Below, in pieces: positions 22,868-31,961 of a DNA stretch of 64,000 nt. A program made the translations under genes and the position numbers. The notes under the pieces were generated by a model. The model was given only the letters and a program-made list of their open reading frames with translations. It was not told the origin of the DNA and searched no databases. Source of the stretch: Lachnospiraceae bacterium (GTDB taxonomy: Bacteria; Bacillota; Clostridia; Lachnospirales; Lachnospiraceae); contig JAFSGE010000030.1 of the NCBI GenBank assembly GCA_017434885.1, positions 62,001-126,000 on the forward strand, given 5' to 3'. Numbering within the stretch: the first letter of the stretch is position 1; every line of letters starts with the position of its first letter.

Positions 22868-25288
22868 ATGATTACACCGCTTAGTTGGTTAAAAGAATAT
22901 GTAGATATAGATGTAACACCTCAGGAACTTCAGGATAAATTATTTTCCTGCGGTTTTGAAGTGGAAGAATTATATGAAGTTGGGAAAGATATCAGTAAGG
23001 TAGTAGTAGGCGAGGTGCTTACCTGCGATGCAATTCCTGAGACACATTTACACGTTTGTCAGGTAGATTGCGGAGAGCACGGACAGTTTCAAATTTGCTG
23101 CGGCGCTGACAATGTAGCGGCAGGAGGCAAATTTCCTGTAGCGCTTGTAGGTGCAACAGTTTATGCAACTGCAAAGGACCACAAGACAGTAGAAGGTGTG
23201 ATGACTATCGGAAAAGGGAAGCTTCGCGGTTATGAATCTCACGGCATGCTTTGTTCCGGAGTAGAATTGGGAGTCAGTGAAAACATGTATCCCGGCGCAG
23301 GATATAACGGTCTTTTGGTACTTCCTGAGGATGCGCAGGTGGGAGCAGACGTAAAACCCATGCTCGGTCTGGATGACTGGATTTTTGACATTGCCATTAC
23401 TGCAAACCGCCCTGATTGTCAGAGTATTTTGGGTATTGCAAGAGAAGTGGCTGCTGTGCTTGAAAAAGAGTTGAAAATGCCCGATTTAAGCTATACAGAA
23501 GTAGAGGCTGAAATTGACGGTTTTACCGTGACGGTAGACTGTCCTGATTTATGCCCCAGATACAGCGCACACTATGTAACAGATGTTACTATCGGAGAGT
23601 CTCCTTTGTGGATGAAGAGAAGATTGGCATTGGTTGGTATTGATGCCATTTCCAACGTGGTAGATATTACCAATTATATTTTGAAAGAATTGGGACAGCC
23701 TATGCATGCATTTGACCTTTCTACATTAGAAGGAAATGCCATCAAGGTAAGACGTGCCGAAAATGGTGAAAAAATCACTACGCTTGACGAACAGGAATTG
23801 ACCCTTACGGATGCCAATATGGTAATTTGTGATGGTGTAAAACCTGTTGCGCTTGCCGGTGTTATGGGAGGACTTAATTCTGAAATTCGCGAAACAACAA
23901 GTGCAGTTTTATTTGAATCTGCCAAGTTTGCCCGTGATAATATCAGAAGAACATCAAGAGCACTCGGAAAACGTTCCGATTCCAGTGCCCGTTATGAAAA
24001 AGGTGTAGATGAATATTCAACTGTAATGGCATTAGAGCGTGCTCTTCACCTGATTGAGGAATTAGGCTGCGGTAAGGTGGGACGTACTCATGCAGATGTG
24101 AATACCGGAAACAGTGTCCAGCCCAGAGAAGTAAAGGTAAGTATTACAAAAGTAAATAACTGTCTCGGTATTGTAGTGCCCAATGAAGAAATTATGAGAA
24201 TTATGACGAATTTGGCATTATATCCTTCTATTGATGGTGATATCCTGACGATTTCCGTACCTGCTTATCGTGAAGACATTGTGACCTATCAGGATGTTGC
24301 GGAAGAAGTAATTCGTATGTATGGTTATGAGCATGTGGTGCCTGCATTTATGCCCGCAGCGCAGGTAACAATCGGTGGGCTTAATTTAGAACAGAAGAGC
24401 GAATTGCGTTTAAAGAATGCGCTTTGCAGTATTGGTGCTTACGAAGGTATTCATTATTCCTTCTTCTCACCCTCAGACCTCGATTTGTTGCGTCTTCCTG
24501 AGGATGCACCGGAACGTAAGGCGATCAGAATTATGAACCCTATCAGTGAGGAACTTTCTCTGATGAGAACCACTCTTGCGGCATCCATGATTAATGCAGT
24601 TGTACGTAATCAGAAAAAAGGAAATATGGAAGGAAGAATTTTTGAAATCGGTAACGTATTTTTACCTTATGAGCTGCCCCTTACCCGTTATCCCGATGAA
24701 AAGGCAAGACTTTGCGTTGGTATTTTCGGTGAAAAGGAATCCTTCTATACCATGAAAGGTATTGCTGAAAAGGTTGCGGAAACCTTGCAGGTAAGCTTTA
24801 CTTATGAAGCAATGCAGAATACTTTCCTGCATCCTTACCAGACAGCCCGTGTGCTTTGTGAAGGAAAGGAAGTGGGATATTTCGGTAAACTGGCTTATGA
24901 TATTGCAGATGAGTGTGACCTTCGTATTCCGGTATATTTGATGGAACTTGACCTTAAGGTGCTTTCTGCGTGGTATGGTAAGAAACCTGTATTTACACCC
25001 CTTCCTAAATTCCCGGAAGAGCAGAGAGACTTAGCTTTGGTGGTATCCAAAGAAATTACCTGTGGTGAAATTGAAGCAGTGATGAAGGATGCTTGCAAAT
25101 ATATCACCAAGATTTCCCTGTTTGATATTTATGAGGGAGAGCAGGTTGCAGCAGATAAAAAGAGTATGGCATTTACAGTGGTATTTACGCCTAAGGATGA
25201 AGCATTTACCACAGAGTCCGTAGATGCATTTGTAAAGAAGATTTTGAAACAGTTAAATAAGAACTGCGGAGCAGAACTGCGCAGTTAA
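22868..25288 (+). CDS. pheT: Phenylalanine-tRNA ligase beta subunit
   Basis: The 806-residue beta subunit has an N-terminal EMAP-type tRNA-binding domain (about residues 39-150), the B3/B4 editing domain (about 210-400), the B5 domain (about 405-480), a catalytic-like core and a C-terminal ferredoxin-fold anticodon-binding domain (about 710-806). It lies 29 bp after pheS and is co-transcribed. It is followed by a GC-rich hairpin at 25318-25343. Confidence 0.97.
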   Translation: MITPLSWLKEYVDIDVTPQELQDKLFSCGFEVEELYEVGKDISKVVVGEVLTCDAIPETHLHVCQVDCGEHGQFQICCGADNVAAGGKFPVALVGATVYATAKDHKTVEGVMTIGKGKLRGYESHGMLCSGVELGVSENMYPGAGYNGLLVLPEDAQVGADVKPMLGLDDWIFDIAITANRPDCQSILGIAREVAAVLEKELKMPDLSYTEVEAEIDGFTVTVDCPDLCPRYSAHYVTDVTIGESPLWMKRRLALVGIDAISNVVDITNYILKELGQPMHAFDLSTLEGNAIKVRRAENGEKITTLDEQELTLTDANMVICDGVKPVALAGVMGGLNSEIRETTSAVLFESAKFARDNIRRTSRALGKRSDSSARYEKGVDEYSTVMALERALHLIEELGCGKVGRTHADVNTGNSVQPREVKVSITKVNNCLGIVVPNEEIMRIMTNLALYPSIDGDILTISVPAYREDIVTYQDVAEEVIRMYGYEHVVPAFMPAAQVTIGGLNLEQKSELRLKNALCSIGAYEGIHYSFFSPSDLDLLRLPEDAPERKAIRIMNPISEELSLMRTTLAASMINAVVRNQKKGNMEGRIFEIGNVFLPYELPLTRYPDEKARLCVGIFGEKESFYTMKGIAEKVAETLQVSFTYEAMQNTFLHPYQTARVLCEGKEVGYFGKLAYDIADECDLRIPVYLMELDLKVLSAWYGKKPVFTPLPKFPEEQRDLALVVSKEITCGEIEAVMKDACKYITKISLFDIYEGEQVAADKKSMAFTVVFTPKDEAFTTESVDAFVKKILKQLNKNCGAELRS

Positions 25289-25317
25289 GCAAAGAAACCG
25301 AAAATTTGAAAGAATTG

Positions 25318-25343
25318 TGCGCCCGTGCTGATGTACGGGCGCA
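25318..25343 (+). terminator. GC-rich hairpin after pheT
   Basis: TGCGCCCGT (25318-25326) and ACGGGCGCA (25335-25343) form a perfect 9-bp stem with an 8-nt loop but no T-run follows. It ends only 19 nt before the next start codon, so it may be an attenuating or mRNA-stabilising hairpin rather than a full terminator. Confidence 0.5.
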
Positions 25344-25361
25344 TATGTGACGGAGGTTATC

Positions 25362-26807
25362 ATGGAAAAAAAGAACACATGGGAAACTTACAATAAGACT
25401 CAGTTAAAAGAAGTGGATGTGTTTGCAAAAGAATATATGCAGTTTTTGGATGCAGGCAAAACGGAAAGAGAATGTGTGGATATTATTGTAAACACCATTG
25501 AAAAAGCAGGGTATCGTGAACTGCAGGAAATTATCAAAAAGAAAGAAACTTTGAAAAAAGGAGATAAAGTATATTCCGTATGCATGAACAAGGCAATTGC
25601 CATGTTTAGAATAGGGGAAGCACCTATGGAAGAGGGAATGAACATTTTAGGTGCGCATATTGATTCGCCCAGATTGGATGTAAAACAGAATCCGCTTTAT
25701 GAAGATGGTGGCTTTGCGTATCTTGACACCCATTATTACGGCGGCGTAAAGAAATATCAGTGGGTAACAATTCCCCTTGCCATTCATGGCGTTGTGGTTA
25801 AGAAGGACGGTACCACTGTCGAGCTTTCTGTTGGTGAAAGTGATGATGACCCGGTATTCTTTATTTCGGATTTGCTGATTCATCTGGCACAGGAACAGCT
25901 TGAGAAGAAAGCGGCAAAGGTCATCGAAGGAGAAGCTCTTGATGTGATTGTCGGAAATAAACCTCTTATCATTGACAAGAAAAAAGAAGGACAGAAGGAT
26001 AAAAAAGAAAAGGATGACAAGGATGAAAAGGCTGTGGCAAAGGATGCCGTAAAGCAGGGAATTCTGAATATCCTGAAAGAAAAATATGACATTGAGGAAG
26101 AAGATTTCATATCAGCGGAACTGGAAGTGGTTCCTGCAGGAAAAGCAAGAGAAGCGGGCTTTGACAGGAGTATGATTCTTGCTTACGGACAGGACGACAG
26201 AGTTTGTGCATTTTCTTCCTTGAAGGCTATGATTGAAGTAGAGGATAGTAGGCGTACTGCATGCTGTCTGCTTGTAGATAAAGAAGAAATCGGTAGCGTA
26301 GGCGCAACCGGTATGCAGTCAAAGTTTTTTGAAAATACGGTTGCAGAGTTGTTGGCATTGACAGGAGAGTACAGTGAACTTGCCCTTCGCAGATGCCTGG
26401 CGGCTTCCTGCATGCTTTCCTCTGATGTCAGCAGCGGTTTTGACCCTACATTTGCGGCAAGCTTTGATAAGAAAAATGTGGCATATCTCGGTGGTGGTAT
26501 GGTGTTTAACAAGTTTACCGGTGCAAGAGGAAAATCCGGTTCTAATGATGCTAACGCAGAGTATTTGGCACATTTAAGAAATATATACGAAAAAGAAAAT
26601 ATCAATTTCCAAACGGCAGAACTTGGCAGGGTTGATCTTGGTGGTGGCGGAACCATTGCGTATATTCTTGCACTTTATGGTATGAACGTAATTGACAGTG
26701 GTGTGGCAGTTTTAAATATGCATGCACCCTGGGAAGCTACCAGCAAGGCAGATGTTTATGAAGCAAAGAGAGGGTATGTTGCCTTTTTAAAAGGAGCGGA
26801 AATGTAA
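25362..26807 (+). CDS. M18-family aminopeptidase
   Basis: A 481-residue cytoplasmic metallo-aminopeptidase of the M18 (aspartyl aminopeptidase-like) family, expected to act as a dodecamer. Zinc-site motifs are visible: [10 protein letters not shown] (His/Asp), [29 protein letters not shown] (catalytic Glu-Glu) and [12 protein letters not shown] near the C terminus. A Lys/Asp-rich insertion at about residues 205-225 interrupts the propeller-like region. ATG 25362 has GGAGG 5 nt upstream. Its TAA shares a base with the queA ATG (TAATG), so the two genes are coupled. Confidence 0.9.
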   Translation: MEKKNTWETYNKTQLKEVDVFAKEYMQFLDAGKTERECVDIIVNTIEKAGYRELQEIIKKKETLKKGDKVYSVCMNKAIAMFRIGEAPMEEGMNILGAHIDSPRLDVKQNPLYEDGGFAYLDTHYYGGVKKYQWVTIPLAIHGVVVKKDGTTVELSVGESDDDPVFFISDLLIHLAQEQLEKKAAKVIEGEALDVIVGNKPLIIDKKKEGQKDKKEKDDKDEKAVAKDAVKQGILNILKEKYDIEEEDFISAELEVVPAGKAREAGFDRSMILAYGQDDRVCAFSSLKAMIEVEDSRRTACCLLVDKEEIGSVGATGMQSKFFENTVAELLALTGEYSELALRRCLAASCMLSSDVSSGFDPTFAASFDKKNVAYLGGGMVFNKFTGARGKSGSNDANAEYLAHLRNIYEKENINFQTAELGRVDLGGGGTIAYILALYGMNVIDSGVAVLNMHAPWEATSKADVYEAKRGYVAFLKGAEM

Positions 26808-27847
26808 TGAAAACTTCGGATTTTTATTTTGACCTGCCGGAGGAGTTAATTGCCCAGGACCCGCTCGCGGACCGTTCCTCATCGAGACTTCTTATGCTTG
26901 ATAAAAACAGCGGGGAAGTAAAGCATGAGGTGTTTAAGCATATTACAGATTATTTAAAGCCGGGAGATTGTTTGGTGCTGAATAACACCAGAGTTCTTCC
27001 TGCAAGATTGCTTGGCGTAAAAGCAGATACAGGGGCTGCGGTGGAAGTACTTTTGCTAAAGCGCAGAGAAAACGATATCTGGGAAACTTTGGTAAAACCC
27101 GGTAAAAAATGCAGACCCAGTGCAAAACTGTCTTTTGGGGGCGGATTGCTTACGGCAGAAGTGCTTGATGTGGTAGAAGAGGGAAACAGACTGGTTCAGT
27201 TTTCTTATGAAGGGATTTTTGAGGAGGTTCTTGATAAGCTTGGTGAAATGCCGCTGCCTCCTTATATTACCCATAAATTACAGGATAAGAACCGTTATCA
27301 GACTGTTTATGCAAAATATGACGGCTCTGCGGCAGCACCTACTGCAGGACTTCATTTTACCCATGAGCTTTTGTCTCAAATTGAAGAAATGGGCGTTAAA
27401 CTTGCTTATGTAACGCTTCATGTGGGGCTTGGTACGTTTCGTCCGGTGAAGGTTGAGAATGTTTTGGAGCATCACATGCATTCAGAATATTATCAGATTT
27501 CAGCAGAAGCGGCACGGACAATTAACGAAACAAAGGAAAACGGCGGCAGAGTAATATGTGTTGGTACTACAAGCTGCCGTACCATAGAGAGTGCTGCGGA
27601 TGAAAACGGAAGGCTGGAGGAATGTTGCGGTAATACAGAAATATTTATTTATCCCGGTTACCGGTTTAAGGTATTGGACTGTCTGATTACCAATTTTCAT
27701 CTGCCGGAGTCCACACTGGTAATGCTGGTTTCTGCATTGGCAGGAAGAGAGCAGGTGCTTTCGGCATACAAGGAAGCTGTCAAGGAACGTTACCGATTCT
27801 TTTCCTTCGGGGATGCCATGTTTATTACGGAGAATTTACAAAAATAG
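26807..27847 (+). CDS. queA: S-adenosylmethionine:tRNA ribosyltransferase-isomerase
   Basis: QueA transfers and rearranges the ribose of SAM onto 7-aminomethyl-7-deazaguanine in tRNA to give epoxyqueuosine. The 346-residue protein has the family blocks [24 protein letters not shown] at the start, [13 protein letters not shown], the [10 protein letters not shown] motif, [11 protein letters not shown] and [19 protein letters not shown]. It overlaps the M18 peptidase stop by 1 bp. No other queuosine genes are in the window, so it may serve a salvage route. Confidence 0.97.
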   Translation: MKTSDFYFDLPEELIAQDPLADRSSSRLLMLDKNSGEVKHEVFKHITDYLKPGDCLVLNNTRVLPARLLGVKADTGAAVEVLLLKRRENDIWETLVKPGKKCRPSAKLSFGGGLLTAEVLDVVEEGNRLVQFSYEGIFEEVLDKLGEMPLPPYITHKLQDKNRYQTVYAKYDGSAAAPTAGLHFTHELLSQIEEMGVKLAYVTLHVGLGTFRPVKVENVLEHHMHSEYYQISAEAARTINETKENGGRVICVGTTSCRTIESAADENGRLEECCGNTEIFIYPGYRFKVLDCLITNFHLPESTLVMLVSALAGREQVLSAYKEAVKERYRFFSFGDAMFITENLQK

Positions 27848-27880
27848 CGGTATGCTTTTCATTTTATAAAACGGTATCAC

Positions 27881-27909
27881 TTTACAAAAAATGTCAGATA
27901 GTATATGAT
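27881..27909 (+). promoter_or_regulatory. Promoter of the PilZ gene
   Basis: TTTACA (27881-27886), 17 bp, TATGAT (27904-27909), 45 bp before the PilZ start. Confidence 0.6.
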
Positions 27910-27953
27910 TAAAAAGGGTTAGCAAAAGAATGCGCGAGCACGTGGAGGTATTT

Positions 27954-28298
27954 ATGGAAGAAAGAAGAAAAAGTAATCGTAGAGAATTGACTTCCCAGTT
28001 GGTTTTGAAGAGACTCGACGGTGGGGGAGTAGAATCGGAAGTTGAAATTGACATTGTAGATGTATCTAAAACAGGTGTAGGATTCACTTGTAATAAAGCA
28101 CTGGAAATCGGTGCTGTGTACGAAGCATATTTGCGTATCTGGACACAGGAAGTGCTTCATGCATTTTTGGAAATTGTCCGTATTGAAAAGAAAGAAAATA
28201 CTTTCTTTTACGGAAGTATTTTTATCGGAATGCCTGAGATGGATGCAGCCAGAATCGCGGTTTACGATACAGTAGAAAACATGAACGAAAACAGGTAA
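27954..28298 (+). CDS. PilZ-domain protein (probable c-di-GMP receptor)
   Basis: A stand-alone 114-residue PilZ domain. The Arg-rich N-terminal motif ERRKSNRRE provides the R-x3-R element, and VDVSKTGVGF provides the D/N-x-S-x2-G element needed for cyclic-di-GMP binding. I chose ATG 27954 because GGAGG lies 5 nt before it; an upstream in-frame ATG at 27930 has none. It has its own promoter and terminator, so it is a single-gene unit. The output partner is unknown; flagellar or surface targets are common in the family. Confidence 0.85.
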   Translation: MEERRKSNRRELTSQLVLKRLDGGGVESEVEIDIVDVSKTGVGFTCNKALEIGAVYEAYLRIWTQEVLHAFLEIVRIEKKENTFFYGSIFIGMPEMDAARIAVYDTVENMNENR

Positions 28299-28338
28299 AG
28301 AATCGTTATCGGTAAAGAAGTAAATAATAAAAAAGGAA

Positions 28339-28369
28339 ATACCATAAGAGTAAATCTTATGGTATTTTT
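28339..28369 (+). terminator. Terminator after the PilZ gene
   Basis: ATACCATAAGA (28339-28349) and TCTTATGGTAT (28355-28365) form a perfect 11-bp stem around GTAAA, followed by TTTT. Confidence 0.88.
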
Positions 28370-28381
28370 AGGATTGAAAGT

Positions 28382-28900
28382 ATGAATCAGCAGTTTGGGA
28401 AAAAAGTGACGATTACCGTGATTTTGGGAATTGCACTTTTGTTTGTATACGCTATGATTTTTTCATTTTCTGCAGATAATGCGCAGGAATCATCAAAACT
28501 CAGTGAGGGGATTACTGCATGGGTGATGGAGTGGTTTGGAAAACTGACCGGAGAAGGAAAAGAAAGCAGTGGAGTGATTTCTGAAAAAGAGGATTCGCTT
28601 CTGCTGGAGGGAATGATTAGAAAGATGGCACATTTTGCAGAGTATATGTTGGTAGGAATGCTGTCTTTTGTTATTTTAACATTATGGATGAAAAAAGAGA
28701 AGGTTGCATTTTGGATTGTTGCAGTGCAGCTTGTTCTGTCCGGTGCGTTGGATGAATTTCATCAGTATTTTGTGCCGGGAAGGTATGCGGCAGTAACAGA
28801 TGTGCTGATTGATACGGCAGGAGGAGTAGCCGGAATATTATTGATACTATTCGGGAAAGGATTAAAGAAACTATGGAACCGTATTCAAAAACAAAAGTAA
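28382..28900 (+). CDS. VanZ-family membrane protein
   Basis: A 172-residue protein with four hydrophobic segments and the VanZ-like signature: IRKMAHFAEYMLVGMLSF in the second helix, then SGALDEFHQYFVPGRYAAVTDVLIDTAGGVAG. VanZ relatives affect susceptibility to glycopeptides or lipopeptides in some bacteria; most are uncharacterised. The 3' end overlaps the following fucose-salvage gene by 28 bp, implying co-transcription and perhaps a cell-envelope role. Confidence 0.87.
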   Translation: MNQQFGKKVTITVILGIALLFVYAMIFSFSADNAQESSKLSEGITAWVMEWFGKLTGEGKESSGVISEKEDSLLLEGMIRKMAHFAEYMLVGMLSFVILTLWMKKEKVAFWIVAVQLVLSGALDEFHQYFVPGRYAAVTDVLIDTAGGVAGILLILFGKGLKKLWNRIQKQK

Positions 28901-31881
28901 AAAATTTATTTTTGAGACAAAGTTATATTGAAGCGTGGAAGGACTATGAAGAGGCAGTAGCGCAGGATAAAGGCTGGGATTATGTGATTCTGACAGCATC
29001 TAATGAAGCACAGGCTGTTTCTTACCGACTGGAAATTGAATATCGCCTGAAAAATAAAATGTTGCCTGCAAGCTGTAACTATCTGGTGCTCCCTGATCCG
29101 GAAGGAAAAAGAGTAGGTTCCGGCGGTGCTACATTTCATGTACTCGCAAAACTCACGGAAGAATGGGGCGGCGAGTGTGCAGACTGCTTTAGCGGCAAAA
29201 AGATACTGGTAATTCACTCCGGTGGTGACAGCAAGCGTGTACCACAGTACAGTGTTTGTGGAAAACTGTTTTCACCCGTACCAAGGCAACTTCCCAGTAA
29301 GGAGCCGTCTACGCTGTTTGATGAATTTATGATTGCCATGTCACCTGTTGCAGACAGAATTAAGGAAGGCATGCTCGTACTTTCAGGAGATGTACTGCTT
29401 TTATTCAATTCATTGCAGCTTGATTTCCAGTTTAAGGGGGCGGCAGCCATTTCCATAAAAGAGCATGTGGATACAGGTAAGGAGCATGGTGTTTTTCTGC
29501 GGAATGAAGCAGGGATGGTAGAGCGCTTTTTACATAAACAGTCAAAAGAAGAACTGATAAGACTTGGTGCGGTGAATGAACAGGAAAATGTAGATTTGGA
29601 CACCGGAGCGGTTTTGTTTGACTGTGAACTGTTGCAGGCATTACTTTCATTAATTAGTACAAACGGAAAGATTGATGAGCAGAAATATCATCAGTTTGTA
29701 AATGAAAAGGCAAGAATTAGTTTTTATGGTGATTTTTTATATCCGCTTGCACAGAAAGCTACGTTGGAGGAGTTTTATGTGCAGCCGCCGGAAGGAAGCT
29801 TTTGCGATGAACTGAAGGAATGCAGAAGACTTATCTGGGAGAAATTGTCAGGATTTTCCATGAAGGTGATTTGTTTATCTCCGGCAGAGTTTATTCATTT
29901 TGGCACTACGAAAGAACTGTTGCATTTGATGACGGACAAGATGGTGGATTATGAATTTTTGGATTGGAGCGGATGCATTTGCTCCAATGTGGAAACAAAT
30001 CGTTTTGCTACCAATAACAGTTTTATTTGTGAGGAAGAAAATATCCGGAATGACTGTTATATAGAGGACAGTTATCTTGGCAGAAATGTGAAGATTATGA
30101 AGGGAGCGATTCTGTCACAGACCGAACTTGAAAACATAACAATTCCGGAAAATACAGTAGTACATTGTGTCAAACAGACAGATGGAAGTTATGTGGCGCG
30201 TGTATATGGTGTAGAGGATAATCCTAAGGGAACTTACGAAAAAAATACTTCATTTCTCGATGGTTGGCTGAAAGATGTATTCGATTACTATGAGATAGAG
30301 CCTTCGGCTGTGTGGAAGAACGGAGAGCATTATCTGTGGTTTGCAGATTTATATCCTTGCTGTGAAACTATGCAGGAAGCAGTGGAAAAATCACTGTTTC
30401 TTGTAAAAATGGCAAGAGGGGAAGCAGATAAGGATGAAGTGCGCGACTACTTGAAATTGAAACGATGCAGCTTGTATGAAAGTTTTAACCGGGCAGATGT
30501 GGAAGCGGTACTTCCCTTTAAAAAATCTCTTCGCAACAAAATATTGGTAGATGTTTTCGTGAAGAAGTTGATGAATGGAGTGTATTACAAAGAAGCACTG
30601 GAAGTGTTTGGTGCTCATATGTCACAGGATGCCAAAAGTCAGCTTGTTGCCATTGCAGAAAACAGTGATTATAAAAAAGCCATGCGGATTTATTATGCGT
30701 TGGGAATGGAAGATAAGTGTTTTGAAACCATTAGAAATCAAGTGTTTTCCAGTGCCATGGAGAACCGCAAAGATGGCATTGCCTGTCGGATTGCAAAGGA
30801 GGAAGTGTCTGTTGCATTACCTTTACGTGTGAATTGGGGCGGCGGATGGACGGATACTCCGCCGTATTGTAATGAGCAGGGCGGAATGGTTTTGAATGCA
30901 GCCATTAAGTTAAACGGAATTCTGCCTGTTCAGGTTACTGTCAAAAAGCTGAAAGAGCCTGAAATCCGGTTTGAAAGTGCTGATATGGATGTGAAGACGG
31001 TGATTCATGAAACGGATGAAATAAGGGATTGCATGAATCCTTATGATCATTTTGCACTTCACAAGGCGGCGCTGATTGCATGCGGAATTATTTCTTACAA
31101 TAAGAAAGAAGATGAGCCGGCACTTGCAACGCTTCTTGAAAAGATAGGCGGTGGCATTTACCTTTCTACAAAGGTGGTGGGTGTGCCGAAAGGATCAGGA
31201 CTTGGAACCAGCAGTATTCTTGCCGGAGCATGTGTAAAGGCGATTTTGGAATTTGTGGGAAGTAAAGTGACGGATAGTGCCCTGTTTGACATTGTTCTTT
31301 GCATGGAGCAGATTATGAGTACCGGCGGCGGCTGGCAGGATCAGGTGGGCGGTATGACAAACGGCGTGAAAATGATTACCAGTAAGCCCGGTGTGCGCCA
31401 GATATTGCATTTGGATTATATTACAGTGCCTGAGGAGGCAAAGAAGGAGCTTATGGAACGCTTTGCCATTGTATATACAGGACAGAGGCGGTTGGCAAGA
31501 AATCTGCTGCGAGAAGTGGTAGGTAATTATATTGGCGGAAGAAAAGAGTCTGTGGAAGCATTGACGGAAATGAAGGAAGTAGCAATGCGAATGCAGAAGG
31601 CTCTGGAAAGAGGAGATGTAGACGAATTGGCATCCCTGTTTAACCGTCATTGGGAATTGTCTCTGAAACTGGATCAGGGAGCTTCCAATCTTTGTATAGA
31701 CCAGATATTTATGGTGATAGAAGATTTGATAGACGGCAAATTTATTGCAGGTGCCGGTGGAGGCGGTTTTTTGCAGATTATCATGAAAAAAGGTGTTGCC
31801 AGGGAACAGATTAACAAGAGACTGGAAGAAGTATTCCAGGGAACCGGAGCAGCGCTTTGGGATTGTGAATTGTTATTTTAA
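28873..31881 (+). CDS. fkp: Bifunctional fucokinase / GDP-fucose pyrophosphorylase
   Basis: This enzyme would convert free L-fucose to fucose-1-phosphate and then GDP-L-fucose. The N-terminal half of the 1002-residue protein is nucleotidyltransferase-like (VGSGGATFHVL near residue 77) with a left-handed helix-like segment near 420-450. The C-terminal third is a GHMP kinase: LPLRVNWGGGWTDTPPY near 644, the PKGSGLGTSS ATP loop near 771, and GAGGGGF near 959. Domain order and length match Fkp of Bacteroides. GDP-fucose would feed surface glycan or protein fucosylation; no fucosyltransferase is in the window. The gene starts inside the VanZ-like gene (28-bp overlap) with only a weak ribosome-binding site. 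Confidence 0.92.
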   Translation: MEPYSKTKVKNLFLRQSYIEAWKDYEEAVAQDKGWDYVILTASNEAQAVSYRLEIEYRLKNKMLPASCNYLVLPDPEGKRVGSGGATFHVLAKLTEEWGGECADCFSGKKILVIHSGGDSKRVPQYSVCGKLFSPVPRQLPSKEPSTLFDEFMIAMSPVADRIKEGMLVLSGDVLLLFNSLQLDFQFKGAAAISIKEHVDTGKEHGVFLRNEAGMVERFLHKQSKEELIRLGAVNEQENVDLDTGAVLFDCELLQALLSLISTNGKIDEQKYHQFVNEKARISFYGDFLYPLAQKATLEEFYVQPPEGSFCDELKECRRLIWEKLSGFSMKVICLSPAEFIHFGTTKELLHLMTDKMVDYEFLDWSGCICSNVETNRFATNNSFICEEENIRNDCYIEDSYLGRNVKIMKGAILSQTELENITIPENTVVHCVKQTDGSYVARVYGVEDNPKGTYEKNTSFLDGWLKDVFDYYEIEPSAVWKNGEHYLWFADLYPCCETMQEAVEKSLFLVKMARGEADKDEVRDYLKLKRCSLYESFNRADVEAVLPFKKSLRNKILVDVFVKKLMNGVYYKEALEVFGAHMSQDAKSQLVAIAENSDYKKAMRIYYALGMEDKCFETIRNQVFSSAMENRKDGIACRIAKEEVSVALPLRVNWGGGWTDTPPYCNEQGGMVLNAAIKLNGILPVQVTVKKLKEPEIRFESADMDVKTVIHETDEIRDCMNPYDHFALHKAALIACGIISYNKKEDEPALATLLEKIGGGIYLSTKVVGVPKGSGLGTSSILAGACVKAILEFVGSKVTDSALFDIVLCMEQIMSTGGGWQDQVGGMTNGVKMITSKPGVRQILHLDYITVPEEAKKELMERFAIVYTGQRRLARNLLREVVGNYIGGRKESVEALTEMKEVAMRMQKALERGDVDELASLFNRHWELSLKLDQGASNLCIDQIFMVIEDLIDGKFIAGAGGGGFLQIIMKKGVAREQINKRLEEVFQGTGAALWDCELLF

Positions 31882-31910
31882 ATGAAAACAGAAAAATAAG
31901 AGGTAAAGTA

Positions 31911-31940
31911 AGAGGCGTTCCCGAACGGGAGCGCCTCTTT
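31911..31940. terminator. Terminator between fkp and the chemoreceptor gene
   Basis: AGAGGCGTTCCC (31911-31922), loop GAAC, GGGAGCGCCTCT (31927-31938) forms a 12-bp GC-rich stem with one G-U pair, followed by a short T-run. Convergent genes flank it. Confidence 0.85.
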
Positions 31941-31961
31941 ATCTGACTATTAATGTTTAAA

